NCBI RefSeq assembly: GCF_036173125.1
Contig: NZ_CP108054.1
Coordinates: 4,836,001-4,900,000, forward strand
From: Streptomyces sp. NBC_00286
GTDB lineage: Bacteria > Actinomycetota > Actinomycetes > Streptomycetales > Streptomycetaceae
DNA length: 64,000 nucleotides
Reading direction: 5' to 3'
The position numbers and the translations under genes are program-made. Below, in pieces: positions 7,378-15,965 of this stretch. The notes under the pieces were generated by a model. It was not told where the DNA came from, did no database searches, and was given only the letters and a program-made list of their open reading frames with translations. The stretch's first letter is position 1; the number at the start of each line of letters is the position of its first letter.

Positions 7378-8218
7378 GGTCGCTCCCCTCCGTTGTCGCC
7401 GCGGGCCGGGAGTTCGGCCCGTACCCGGTAACCGCCGCCGGGCAGCGGCCCGTAGTCGATCCTGCCCCCGGCCGCCGCCGCCCGCTCCCGCATCCCTGCC
7501 GGCCCGAAACCGCCCGAGGCCGGTGGCGTGGCCGACGGACCGTCGTCGACGACCTCCACCGTCAGCCGACCGTCCCTCCGGACGACGGACACCGCCGCGT
7601 GCCGGGCGCCGGAGTGCTTGACGACGTTCGTGAGTGCTTCCTGGACGATCCGGTACACGGCGAGCCCCACCACCGGCGATACACCGTCCGGCTCTCCCTC
7701 CCGCCGGAGCGTGATCTCCACATCGCCCCCCGCGAACCGGTCGACCAGCTCGGCGAGCCGCTCGAGCCCCGGCGCCGGTTCCACCGGATCCCCCTCCGGC
7801 TCGCGCAGGACGGTGACGGTGGCCCGCAGCTCCCGTACGCCTCCTTGCCCGCCTCCCGCACCTGGCGCATCGCCGCCCGGGCCACCTCGGGCTTCACGTC
7901 GAACGCGTCCAGCGCCACGCCCGCCTGCACGGTCATCACCGCGACCGTGTGCGCGACGACGTCGTGCAGCTCACGGGCGATCCGCACCCGCTCCTCACGC
8001 ACCCGACGCGCCGCCTCCCGTTCCCGGTCCTCCTCCGCACGGACGGCCCGGGCGGCGTACTCGGCCTGCAACTGCCGCCGCGTACGCACCACTTCACCCA
8101 GCAGCAGCGGCACCAGCGGCCACAGCATCTCCAGTACCGCCAGCCCCTGCGGGTTCACCACGTCGTTGCCGTATGAGCGCCCATGCCCGAGCGCGTACGA
8201 CAGCGGGAGTACCCGCAT
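7374..8218 (-). pseudogene. Histidine kinase, truncated and frameshifted
   Basis: The upper part reads GQGLAVLEML-type membrane sequence, then the HisKA_3 core VRIARELHDVVAHTVAVMTVQAG. The frame is lost near 7838 after QVREAGKEA. The continuing kinase sequence (LRATVTVLREPEGDP, YRIVQEALTNVVKHSGARH, VVDDGPS) is found in another frame to the stop at 7374. A single indel therefore splits the gene. The N-terminal membrane region is also shortened: only one of the usual four to five helices remains, after a possible start remnant RPWFFLDR near 8250. It is inactive as it stands. Confidence 0.82.
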
Positions 8219-8326
8219 ACGCCCCGACGCGCCGCACCGGGCCGATCCAGGAAGAACCAGGGGCGGCGTCCAGCCCCGGGAAGCAGGAAGCGCTTTGCCG
8301 CACGGCCGCTTCGGGCGGCCCCTAGG

Positions 8327-8373
8327 CGACTCCCTGGAGTCGACCCTGAGACATCCCCCATCCGACCCTGAGA
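8327..8373. promoter_or_regulatory. Palindrome plus 11-bp direct repeats before the dead two-component system
   Basis: CGACTCC-CT-GGAGTCG (8327-8342) is a 16-bp dyad. It overlaps the first of two direct repeats CGACCCTGAGA at 8341-8351 and 8363-8373, 22 bp apart (two helical turns). They lie upstream of the kinase relic and may be leftover binding sites of its response regulator. Confidence 0.5.
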
Positions 8374-8375
8374 TG

Positions 8376-8426
8376 TGTCAGGAATCTTTGACAGGTGCTC
8401 GCTAGGGCTGTCAGCCTTTTCTGACA
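8376..8426. promoter_or_regulatory. Twin TGTCA-N8-TGACA operators
   Basis: Two 18-bp dyads, TGTCA-N8-TGACA at 8376-8393 and 8409-8426, have centres 33 bp apart. They sit 20-70 bases before the ArsR-like start. The placement suggests autoregulation of this regulator and its downstream genes. Confidence 0.65.
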
Positions 8427-8446
8427 GGTACGAGGGAAGGGGCGCG

Positions 8447-8818
8447 ATGCCCGAGGTCGCTGATGACGACGGCGTACCGCCTCCGGCACCGACGGGCGAC
8501 GAGTTGCTGAAGGTGCTCTCCGCGCTGGGCAATCCGCACCGGATGCGGATCGTCGCGGCGCTCATGGAAAGCCGGAACTACGTCAGCGCGCTGGCGCGCG
8601 AGATCGGTATGGGCCGACCGTTGCTGCACATGCATCTGCAGCGACTGGAGGCCGCCGGACTGGTCGTCGGCACGCTCGAACTCGCGGAGGACGGCAAAGC
8701 GATGAAGTACTTCGAAGTCACGGCTTTTTTCTACGAGTTGACGCCCCACGCCATCGCCCAGGCGGCGACGACCATCACCGAGACCGCTGACCGGACCGCG
8801 AAAGAGGAAGTGAAGTGA
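8447..8818 (+). CDS. ArsR-like winged-helix regulator
   Basis: The 123-residue protein carries a winged helix: DELLKVLSALGNPHRMRIVAALMESRNYVSALAREIGMGRPLLHMHLQRLEAAGLVVG, followed by a wing (EDGKAMKYFEVTAFFYEL) and a short C-terminal helix. No clustered Cys metal site is seen, so it is unlikely to sense thiophilic metal. The ATG at 8447 follows GGGAAGGGGC. Its stop overlaps the start of the next small membrane protein, and twin operators lie upstream. A role as local repressor is inferred. Confidence 0.85.
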   Translation: MPEVADDDGVPPPAPTGDELLKVLSALGNPHRMRIVAALMESRNYVSALAREIGMGRPLLHMHLQRLEAAGLVVGTLELAEDGKAMKYFEVTAFFYELTPHAIAQAATTITETADRTAKEEVK

Positions 8819-9129
8819 ACAAGGAACTGGTGACGCTCGCCGCCGACGGATCCGAGGTGGAGGCCCTGGTCGGCGCCGTCGGCGCGGCCGGAGTCTTCGC
8901 CCTGCTCATCGTGATCGTCTGGCAGCTCGCCGCCACCTGGCGAGCCCGGATGCTGGCAGCGCGCGAGGAGCAGTACAAGGAGCTCGCGACGAAGTACGCC
9001 CAACTCCTCGAAGACACCGTGGAGTTGCAGCGCCGCACCGTCGAGGAACAGCGACAGACCCTGGACGAGCTGACGCAGACCCGGCTGGCGGTCGGCTCGA
9101 TGGAGAAGATGATGCGCGAGATCGAATAG
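8815..9129 (+). CDS. Small membrane protein with coiled coil
   Basis: The 104-residue product has one membrane helix (VGAAGVFALLIVIVWQLAATW, residues 22-42) and a cytoplasmic coiled coil (REEQYKELATKYAQLLEDTVELQRRTVEEQRQTLDELTQ). It starts at a GTG that overlaps the regulator's stop (GTGA), so the two are translationally coupled. No family is recognised. As partner of a winged-helix regulator it could be a membrane anchor or sensor, which is inference only. A hairpin follows. Confidence 0.8.
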   Translation: MNKELVTLAADGSEVEALVGAVGAAGVFALLIVIVWQLAATWRARMLAAREEQYKELATKYAQLLEDTVELQRRTVEEQRQTLDELTQTRLAVGSMEKMMREIE

Positions 9130-9143
9130 CAGCTGCCACAGGT

Positions 9144-9175
9144 GTACGGCCGGGAGCGCCAACTCCCGGCCGTAC
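9144..9175 (+). terminator. Hairpin after the small membrane gene
   Basis: GTACGGCCGGGAG (9144-9156) and CTCCCGGCCGTAC (9163-9175) form a 13-bp perfect stem with a 6-base loop, separating the regulator pair from the MMPL gene. Confidence 0.7.
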
Positions 9176-9317
9176 CGAGAAACACACACCCCGGACACAC
9201 ATCCCGTTCGCCACGGCAGGTCGTCACACCTCATGCGCCGTGGTGCGGGCCCCGTGCGCCCTGTGCCGGTCGCCGCACTGGCTACCGGTGGCGCGTTCCC
9301 CACGAAGGAGACTACTC

Positions 9318-11438
9318 ATGCGTGCGCTGCTCAAGCGCGTCGCCCGTGCGCCCGGCGGGCGGCGTGGCAAATGGTTCGTCCTGGCCGCCTGGCTGATCGT
9401 GGCCGTCGCACTCGGCCCGCTGGCCGGGAAGCTCGGCGACGTCGAGGACTCGAGTGCCAACGCCTTCCTGCCGCGTGGCGCGGAGTCCGCGCGGGTCAAC
9501 ACGGAGCTGGAGAAGTTCCGTACGGACACGGTCATGCCCGCTGTCGTCGTCTACACCGGCGAGGGCGCGGACGAGAAGGCGGCCGCCGACCGGACGGCCT
9601 TCGCGCAGTTCGTCCCGCCTGGCGAGGAGGTCTCGCAGCCGATCCCGTCCGAGGACCGGGAAGCCCTGATGACCGTCGTCCCGCTGGACAGCGAGGACGA
9701 CATCACTAGCAAGATCGACGAGCTGCGCAAGGTCGCCGGAGCCAATGCGCCGCCGGGTGTCGACGTCGAGGTCGGCGGACCCGCCGGCTCCCTCACGGAC
9801 TCCGTCGCGGTCTTCGACGGCCTCGACTCGACGCTGCTGCTCGCCACCGGCCTGGTCGTGGCCGCACTGCTGCTGATCACGTACCGCAGCCCGTTCCTGT
9901 GGCTGCTGCCCCTGCTCTCCGTCGGCTTCGCGGCCGTCCTCACCCAGGTCACCACCTACCTGCTGGCCAAGCACGCCGGACTTCCGGTGGACCCGCAGAG
10001 CGCGGGCGTGCTGATGGTGCTCGTCTTCGGCGTCGGCACCGACTACGCGCTGCTGCTCATCGCCCGCTACCGCGAGGAACTGCACCGTCACGCCGACCGC
10101 CATGAGGCGATGCGCATCGCGCTCCGCCGCTCCGGACCGGCGATCCTCGCCTCGGCCGGCACCATCGCCGTCGGCCTGGCCTGCCTCGCCTTCGCCGACA
10201 TCAACTCCTCCCGCTCGCTGGGACTGGTCGGCGCGGTCGGCGTCGTCTGCGCCTTCCTCGCGATGGTTACGGTGCTTCCGGCGCTGCTCGTCATCACCGG
10301 CCGCTGGGTGTTCTGGCCGTTCGTACCGCACCACGGCACCCCCGCCCGCAAGCCGCGCACCGTCTGGTCCCGCATCGGAACGGCCGTCGCCCGGCGCCCC
10401 CGCTGGTCGTGGATGATGTCCGTCGCCGCCACCGGCGTCCTTGCCCTCAGCGCGGTCGGCATCTCCATGGGCCTGACGCAGGCCGAGATGTTCCAGGACA
10501 AGCCCGAGTCGGTCGTCGCCCAGGAACGCATCTCGGCGCACTATCCGTCCGGCGCCTCCGACCCCGCGAAGATCGTCACCAGCACCGACCGGACCGGCCA
10601 GGTCCGGACCGCCGCGGCCGCGGTCGACGGCGTGGCCCGCGTCGAGAACGACGGCGATCGCACTCCAGACGGCCAACTCACCACCCTCTCCGTCGTGTTG
10701 CAGGACACCCCGGACAGCCAGGCCGCCAAGGACACGATCGACGACCTCCGCGACGCCGTGCACCAGGTCGAGGGCGCACACGCCCTCGTCGGCGGTACCA
10801 CCGCGCAGACCCTCGACACCCAGCGGGCCGCCGACCGCGACCTGACCACGGTCATCCCGATCGTGCTCCTGGTCGTCCTGGCCGTCCTGATCTGGCTGCT
10901 GCGGGCCCTCGTTGCCCCGCTACTGCTTCTGGCCACCGTGGTGTTGTCGTACTTCGCCGCCCTCGGCGCCTCGAACCTGCTCTTCGAACACGTCCTGGGC
11001 TTCGCCGGCGTCGACTGGTCGATCCCGCTCATGGGCTTCGTCTTCCTGGTCGCCCTCGGCATCGACTACAACATCTTCCTCATGCACCGTGTGAAGGAGG
11101 AGGCCGCCCGCCTCGGCCACACGCACGGCGTCCTGGAAGGACTGACCAGTACCGGCGGCGTCATCACCTCCGCCGGCATCGTCCTCGCCGCCACCTTCGC
11201 GGTCTTCGCCGGTCTGCCACTGGTCACCATGGCCCAGATGGGTGTCCTGGTCGGCATCGGCGTCCTGCTGGACACCTTCCTCGTCCGTACGGTCCTGGTC
11301 CCAGCCCTCGCCCTGGACCTGGGCCGCTGGTTCTGGTGGCCGGGCCGCCTGTTCCGCGGGCTCCCGCACACCGAACCGGACGCTTCCGAGAGCGCCGGCT
11401 CGTCCTCGGCGCGGGACCGGGCCCACGAGGTCGCGTGA
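9318..11438 (+). CDS. MMPL/RND-family transporter
   Basis: The 706-residue protein repeats the RND layout twice: a helix (WFVLAAWLIVAVAL), an extracytoplasmic domain with VEDSSANAFLP, then a five-to-six-helix bundle including GVGTDYALLLIARYREEL; the second half has LGIDYNIFLMHRVKEEA. The GxxxDY motifs carry the proton-relay Asp. MMPL proteins export lipids or lipid-like molecules across the membrane. The ATG at 9318 is chosen for GAAGGAG upstream. Control by the upstream ArsR-like protein is possible, but a hairpin separates the transcription units. Confidence 0.93.
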   Translation: MRALLKRVARAPGGRRGKWFVLAAWLIVAVALGPLAGKLGDVEDSSANAFLPRGAESARVNTELEKFRTDTVMPAVVVYTGEGADEKAAADRTAFAQFVPPGEEVSQPIPSEDREALMTVVPLDSEDDITSKIDELRKVAGANAPPGVDVEVGGPAGSLTDSVAVFDGLDSTLLLATGLVVAALLLITYRSPFLWLLPLLSVGFAAVLTQVTTYLLAKHAGLPVDPQSAGVLMVLVFGVGTDYALLLIARYREELHRHADRHEAMRIALRRSGPAILASAGTIAVGLACLAFADINSSRSLGLVGAVGVVCAFLAMVTVLPALLVITGRWVFWPFVPHHGTPARKPRTVWSRIGTAVARRPRWSWMMSVAATGVLALSAVGISMGLTQAEMFQDKPESVVAQERISAHYPSGASDPAKIVTSTDRTGQVRTAAAAVDGVARVENDGDRTPDGQLTTLSVVLQDTPDSQAAKDTIDDLRDAVHQVEGAHALVGGTTAQTLDTQRAADRDLTTVIPIVLLVVLAVLIWLLRALVAPLLLLATVVLSYFAALGASNLLFEHVLGFAGVDWSIPLMGFVFLVALGIDYNIFLMHRVKEEAARLGHTHGVLEGLTSTGGVITSAGIVLAATFAVFAGLPLVTMAQMGVLVGIGVLLDTFLVRTVLVPALALDLGRWFWWPGRLFRGLPHTEPDASESAGSSSARDRAHEVA

Positions 11439-11468
11439 GGCACCTCGTCGGTTGCGGCCTGTTTGAGA

Positions 11469-11500
11469 GCGAATGCGCACCCGCAAGGGTGCGCATTCGC
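11469..11500 (+). terminator. Strong hairpin terminator
   Basis: GCGAATGCGCACCC (11469-11482), loop GCAA, and GGGTGCGCATTCGC (11487-11500) make a perfect 14-bp stem between the convergent MMPL and FhuF-like genes. Confidence 0.8.
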
Positions 11501-11586
11501 CGGCGCCGCCCGCGCAGGTGGGTGGCACGCCAGAAGCTGTCGGGCAACCCCCCACCGACTGCGCTGCCCGGTCGCGCCCACATGCT

Positions 11587-12288
11587 TCACCGAGCCAGGC
11601 AGCAGTCTCCGCATTTCGTGCCCGTGGGCGTGCGGTAGAAGAGGCAGCAGCTGCGGCGGCGGAAGGTCAGGTCGGGTCCGGTGAAGTGGCCGGTGCCGGC
11701 CAGGCGTCCGGTGGCCAGGAGGCCGGTGGTGAGTTCGGTGAGCGGGCCGCGCAGGGCCGGCCGTGCCGGCAGGAGTACCTGGGCTGTCCCGGCCAGTGCG
11801 GAGGCGGTGTTTCCGTCCAGGAGGCGGGGGGAGATCTTGACGCGGAGCCCGGCGGCCAGTGCGTTCAGGTGCTGCTCGACCACCAACTCGTAGAGCGCCT
11901 CGGTGAGGTGTGGGATCCGGTCGGCGTACCAGCCGGTGAGGGCGGGCAGCCACAGGGCGGGGCCGTCGTCGGCGCGGTGCAGCCCGGCCAGGTCGGGGAC
12001 GATGCCGTGCAGGAGCGTGCAGGCCAGGACCGGGGACCACAGGCGTGCGGCGTGTCCGAGCTGCGCGATGGAGACGCCGATGCGTGCCTCGCGGGTGTCG
12101 TAGCGGTCGGCAACCGCCTCCGCGAGGTCGGTGAAACCGCGGGCGTAGGCGTCGGTGACCGGATGCCAGCCCTGGCCAGGGCCGCCCACGGCCAGGGTGA
12201 AGAATCCTCCGAGAGCCGCCACGTCCTCCAGGGCTGCGGCGACGGCCTCGGCGGGCGCGCGAGCGGATGCGGGTGTAGGTGCGGTCAT
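11587..12288 (-). CDS. FhuF-like (2Fe-2S) reductase
   Basis: The 233-residue product ends in the FhuF Cys signature: RRSCCLFYRTPTGTKCGDCCLAR, the CC-x10-C-x2-C ligand set of the 2Fe-2S cluster. FhuF-type proteins reduce ferric siderophores in the cytosol. Its ATG overlaps the ABC ATPase stop (ATGA), making it the last gene of the riboswitch-led operon. With a cobalamin riboswitch at the head, its substrate may be a corrinoid (Co3+ reduction) rather than a siderophore; that is inference. Confidence 0.8.
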   Translation of the reverse strand: MTAPTPASARAPAEAVAAALEDVAALGGFFTLAVGGPGQGWHPVTDAYARGFTDLAEAVADRYDTREARIGVSIAQLGHAARLWSPVLACTLLHGIVPDLAGLHRADDGPALWLPALTGWYADRIPHLTEALYELVVEQHLNALAAGLRVKISPRLLDGNTASALAGTAQVLLPARPALRGPLTELTTGLLATGRLAGTGHFTGPDLTFRRRSCCLFYRTPTGTKCGDCCLAR

Positions 12289-13142
12289 GTCTGCGCGGCT
12301 CCCTGTCTGTGTCCGGGTCTGTGTCCGGGCGGGCGGTCGCCGGTCAGGTCGTGGCCGGTGAGCAGCGTCACCTGGGGCAGGCCGGTACGGGGATGCTCGG
12401 TGACGTCCGCCTCGACGCGGTAGACGTCGGCCAGCAGGGCGGGGGTGAGGACGTCCCGTGGTGCGCCGTGGGCGACCACACGTCCGGCCGCCATCACACA
12501 GAGGCGGTCGCAGAACGACGCGGCGAGGTTGAGGTCGTGCAGCGCGACGACGGCGGTGACTCCGAGGCGGCGGACGAGCCGGAGTGCGTCGAGCTGGTGG
12601 CGCAGGTCGAGGTGGTTGGTGGGCTCGTCCAGCACCATCGTCCCGGTCCGCTGGGCGAGTGCGCGGGCGATCAGGACGCGCTGCTTCTCCCCGCCCGACA
12701 GCCGCTCGAACGGCGCGTCGGCCAGGTCGGCGGCGTCGAGTTCCGACAAGGCCGCCATGACGATGGCGCGGTCATCGGCGTCGTCGCCCGCGAAGGCGCG
12801 CTTGTGCGGGGTGCGGCCCATGGCCACCACCTCGTACACGGTGAGCTCGAAGTCCCCGGCGTGCTCCTGCAGGACAGCCGCCAGGTGACGGGCCAGCCGC
12901 TTGCCGGGCATCCGCCAGACGTCCGTCCCGTCCAGCAACACCCGTCCCGAGGTGGGACGCAGCGCCCGGTAGACGGTCCGCAAGAGGGTGGACTTGCCGG
13001 CGCCGTTCGGGCCGACGAGCCCGACCACCTCCCCGGCAGACACCCTCAAGGAGACCTGGTCCACCAGCGGCCTGCCGTCGACGACCACCGACACGTCGTC
13101 GATGTCCAAGGCCCCGGGTGCCGCTTCCGGTCGTACGGTCAT
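12285..13142 (-). CDS. ABC transporter ATPase (FepC/BtuD-like)
   Basis: The 285-residue ATPase has Walker A GPNGAGKST, Q-loop VLQEHAGDF, signature LSGGEKQR, Walker B MVLDEPTNHLD and a switch His (VALHDLN). It is the energising subunit of a FecCD-type importer. The ATG at 13142 overlaps the permease stop by 4 bases. The C-terminus ends in a short His/Gly-rich tail that is probably non-essential. Confidence 0.93.
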   Translation of the reverse strand: MTVRPEAAPGALDIDDVSVVVDGRPLVDQVSLRVSAGEVVGLVGPNGAGKSTLLRTVYRALRPTSGRVLLDGTDVWRMPGKRLARHLAAVLQEHAGDFELTVYEVVAMGRTPHKRAFAGDDADDRAIVMAALSELDAADLADAPFERLSGGEKQRVLIARALAQRTGTMVLDEPTNHLDLRHQLDALRLVRRLGVTAVVALHDLNLAASFCDRLCVMAAGRVVAHGAPRDVLTPALLADVYRVEADVTEHPRTGLPQVTLLTGHDLTGDRPPGHRPGHRQGAAQT

Positions 13143-14293
13143 CGTGCCCTCCTGCGCATCAGCCAGAGGAAGAACGGGCCGCCGACCAGGGCGGTGAGGA
13201 TGCCGACGGGGATCTCCTCGGGGTTCATGAGGGTGCGTGCGGCCAGGTCGGCGGCGATCAGGAAGGCCGCGCCGAGCAGGGCCGCGGCCGGGAGCGCACG
13301 GCGGTGGTCGGCCCCGACCAGGAGTCGTACGACGTGGGGCAGGATCAGGCCGACGAAGCCGATCTGGCCGCTGACCGCGACGATCGTGCCGATCATCAGC
13401 GCGACCACGGTGAACAGCGCGGCCCGGAAGCGGTGGACGTCCAGGCCGAGGGCTGCCGCGGCCTCCTCCCCGGCGAGCAGCAGGTTCAGCGGACGGCTCA
13501 CACCGAGCAGGACGGCCGTGCCGAGCAGGACCGCGCCGGCCGGGATCCACACCATCGTCCAGGTGGTGCCGGCCAGTCCGCCGAGCATCCAGCGCAGCGC
13601 CGACTGCGTCTTGTGGGGGTCGTTGGAGGTGACCACGAGGAAACTCGCCACGGCCGACAGCACCTCGGCCATCGCCACGCCCGCCAGCACCAGCCGCACG
13701 GTGGTCATCCGTCCGCCGGAGCGGGCCAGGAAGTACACCGCGACCAGGGCCGCCAGCGCGCCGCAGAACGCCGCCAGCGGCAGCGAGAAGGCACCGAACA
13801 GCGTCACGTTGAAGACGAGGACCAGCACCGCGCCGACGCTCGCGCCCGACGAGACCCCCAGCAGCATCGGATCGGCGAGCGGATTGCGCACCAGGGCCTG
13901 CAACGCCATCCCCGCCACCGACAGTCCGGCTCCGACCACCGCGCACAGCAGTACCCGGGGCAGCCGGACGTCGGTGACGATCGTCTCGCGCACCGGGGGC
14001 CACGTCGGTTCGGCCAGGGCGGGGTGCAGTTGGTGGAGCAGGATGCCCCACACCTCCCCGGCCGGGATCGTGACCGAACCGGCCGCGATCCCGAACGTCG
14101 CCGCCACCGCGACCAGGGCGCCGAGCCCGGCCAGCACCAGGGCGTAGGGGAGCCTGCGGCGGCCGGTCACGGACTGCGCGGCCCCGGGCCCGGGAGCGCT
14201 CTTGCCGACCGCCTCGGCAGTCCCTGGCATCCTGCCCGCGTCGGCCCCGTCGGCGTCTCGGCCGGCGGCGGCCGGCTCCGTCACACCGGTCAC
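13139..14293 (-). CDS. FecCD/BtuC-type ABC permease
   Basis: The 384-residue permease has about ten membrane helices and family motifs RLPRVLLCAVVGAGLSVAGMALQALVRNPLADP and FVGLILPHVVRLLVGADHRR. It imports a chelated metal or corrinoid across the membrane. The GTG at 14293 overlaps the binding-protein stop (GTGA). This leaves a ~45-residue Gly/Ala-rich N-terminal extension; a GTG nine bases later is an alternative start. Confidence 0.92.
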   Translation of the reverse strand: MTGVTEPAAAGRDADGADAGRMPGTAEAVGKSAPGPGAAQSVTGRRRLPYALVLAGLGALVAVAATFGIAAGSVTIPAGEVWGILLHQLHPALAEPTWPPVRETIVTDVRLPRVLLCAVVGAGLSVAGMALQALVRNPLADPMLLGVSSGASVGAVLVLVFNVTLFGAFSLPLAAFCGALAALVAVYFLARSGGRMTTVRLVLAGVAMAEVLSAVASFLVVTSNDPHKTQSALRWMLGGLAGTTWTMVWIPAGAVLLGTAVLLGVSRPLNLLLAGEEAAAALGLDVHRFRAALFTVVALMIGTIVAVSGQIGFVGLILPHVVRLLVGADHRRALPAAALLGAAFLIAADLAARTLMNPEEIPVGILTALVGGPFFLWLMRRRAR

Positions 14294-15279
14294 CGGAAGC
14301 GGTCCGGGTGAAGCTGACGGGCCAGCGATGAAACGGCCGCGGGCACCCGTACGCCCAGGACGGTGGAGGACAGCGGCAGCACCGCGAACCGCTGGTTCTT
14401 GATGGCGGGTACGTCCTTCAGAGCCGGGTTGGCGAGCAGGAACTCCTTCTTCTGGGCCACGGTCTGGTCGCCGTAGTCGTAGATGACGATGACTTCGGGC
14501 GCCCGCTCGGCCACCTGCTCGAACGACACGTCGCCGAAGGGCTTGTCGAGCTCGGCGAAGAGGTTGACCCCGCCGGCCCGCTCGATCATGTCGTTGCCGA
14601 TGCCCGCGCCGCCCGCGGTGAAGGCGGTCTTGTCGCCGCTGTCGTAGACGAACAGCTTGACCGGCTCGACGCCGTCGAGGCGCTCCTCCACCTCGTCCAA
14701 GGTGGCGTGCAGCCGCTCGATCTGCCGCTCGGCCCGCGCCGGGACGCCGAAGACCTTGGCGACCTCGCGGATCTCCTTGTCCATCAAGGTCATGGTCACC
14801 GGCCCGGACGGGCACTCCTCGAGGTTGAGGCGCGTGTTGACGCCGGCCTTGGTGAAGGCGTCACGGGAGCGGCCCTCCTTCTCGTCGAAGGTGGAGGACC
14901 AGCCGCCGTAGACGAAGTCGGGCTCGGCGGCCAGCAGCGTCTCGTACGACGGGTACTCCTTCGACAGCACCTTGACCTTGTCGTAGGCGGCCCGGTAGTC
15001 GGGGAGGATCTCGTCATCGAGGTAGCCCGTGCCGACCATCGACTTCTCCAGCCCGAGCGCCAGCATCACCTCGGTCGCGTGCTGGTTCAGCGACACCGCG
15101 CGCTGCGGCGGGCGCTGAAACGTCGTCTTCACCCCGCAGTTGGACACGGTGACCGGGAAGCCCTTCGCGGCCGGGCCGTTGGCGCCACCGGCGTCGTCCT
15201 GGGCGCTTGCGCCGCATCCGGAGATCAGCAGAGCTGTGGCCATGGCCAGCAGATAGGACAGCGGGCGTGTGCCCGTCAT
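14290..15279 (-). CDS. Substrate-binding lipoprotein (BtuF/FepB-like)
   Basis: The 329-residue protein has a lipoprotein signal (LLAMATALLISGCGAS, lipobox LISGC). A class III periplasmic-binding fold follows: RAVSLNQHATEVMLALGLEKSMVGTGY, then EVIVIYDYGDQ near residue 265. It captures the ligand outside the cell for the FecCD permease. A cobalamin riboswitch upstream makes cobamide uptake (BtuF role) more likely than ferric siderophore. The 69-base gap to the 2Fe-2S gene carries a 15-bp direct repeat GGACGGTCGGCGCGC. Confidence 0.88.
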   Translation of the reverse strand: MTGTRPLSYLLAMATALLISGCGASAQDDAGGANGPAAKGFPVTVSNCGVKTTFQRPPQRAVSLNQHATEVMLALGLEKSMVGTGYLDDEILPDYRAAYDKVKVLSKEYPSYETLLAAEPDFVYGGWSSTFDEKEGRSRDAFTKAGVNTRLNLEECPSGPVTMTLMDKEIREVAKVFGVPARAERQIERLHATLDEVEERLDGVEPVKLFVYDSGDKTAFTAGGAGIGNDMIERAGGVNLFAELDKPFGDVSFEQVAERAPEVIVIYDYGDQTVAQKKEFLLANPALKDVPAIKNQRFAVLPLSSTVLGVRVPAAVSSLARQLHPDRFR

Positions 15280-15348
15280 GGGAGGTTCCTCTCGTACGGG
15301 TGCTACGGACGGTCGGCGCGCGGACGGTCGGCGCGCGGGCTGCCGGTC

Positions 15349-15768
15349 TCAGGAGACCGCGCGGCGCCGAGGCGGGGTGAAGGCGTAGAGGTCGAGGATC
15401 TCGGGCCGGGGAGCGATGCCGGGGCCGCCCGCCCTCACCCAGGCGGCGATGTCCTCGGTCGCGGCCGGGTCGTTGACCAGACCCAGCCAGACCGGCCGCG
15501 CCCCGGCGGCCCGTCCGGCGGCGGAGGGCTGCACGACGATCACGTTGGCCTGATCGCACACGTCCAGGCATGCGGAGACGCGTACGGGGGCGGCCTCACG
15601 GAGGCGCGCGGTCTGCGCCGCGTGATCGACGCCGGTCACTTTGGGACTGCCGCAGCAGCAGTCCCGGCACACGACGACCCGGCACGGCACCTGGCCGGGC
15701 GGTATCGCCTCGACCGGTCCCCTGCCCCCCGGGCTCTCGTACGCCCCCTCGGCCGGCCTCACGGGCAT
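15349..15768 (-). CDS. (2Fe-2S) ferredoxin-domain protein
   Basis: The 139-residue product has the thioredoxin-like 2Fe-2S Cys pattern: VVVCRDCCCGSPKV and, ~30 residues later, ACLDVCDQANVIVVQP. Similar proteins are often found with cobalamin or cobalt genes in actinomycetes. The ATG at 15768 follows GGAGGAGGG. It is the first gene after the riboswitch and precedes the binding protein, so it is presumably repressed when B12 is abundant. Confidence 0.8.
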   Translation of the reverse strand: MPVRPAEGAYESPGGRGPVEAIPPGQVPCRVVVCRDCCCGSPKVTGVDHAAQTARLREAAPVRVSACLDVCDQANVIVVQPSAAGRAAGARPVWLGLVNDPAATEDIAAWVRAGGPGIAPRPEILDLYAFTPPRRRAVS

Positions 15769-15823
15769 GCCGAACCACCCTCCTCCGGGGAAATCCGCCC
15801 CGGGTTCGTCGAGGAGGCGACCG

Positions 15824-15965
15824 CGTGAGTCTCCTGGCTCTCGGGTCGAAGCTCGTCCCGGCCTTCCCACCCGTCTCCGGGCAGTGGCCTGTTCGGGATC
15901 CGCTCGCCGATCACAGTGGCGGGACCGCGCCGGATTCACACCGGCTTCCTCGTCCGCCGTCGCCT
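15824..15965 (-). promoter_or_regulatory. Cobalamin riboswitch
   Basis: On the leftward strand the order is: GAAGCCGGTGTGAATCCGG, then GGTCCCGCCACTGTGATCGG (the B12-box core), a variable stem with GGGTGGGAAGGCC, and the closing GAGCCAGGAGACTCAC. These are the conserved blocks of the AdoCbl riboswitch in the correct order. It ends about 55 bases before the 2Fe-2S gene start. The control mode (translational or transcriptional) is not clear from sequence. Exact boundaries are approximate. Confidence 0.9.

Noticed and set aside
12279..14147. Rightward 622-codon frame over the ABC genes
   Set aside because: Arg/Gly-rich low-complexity antisense of the ATPase and permease.
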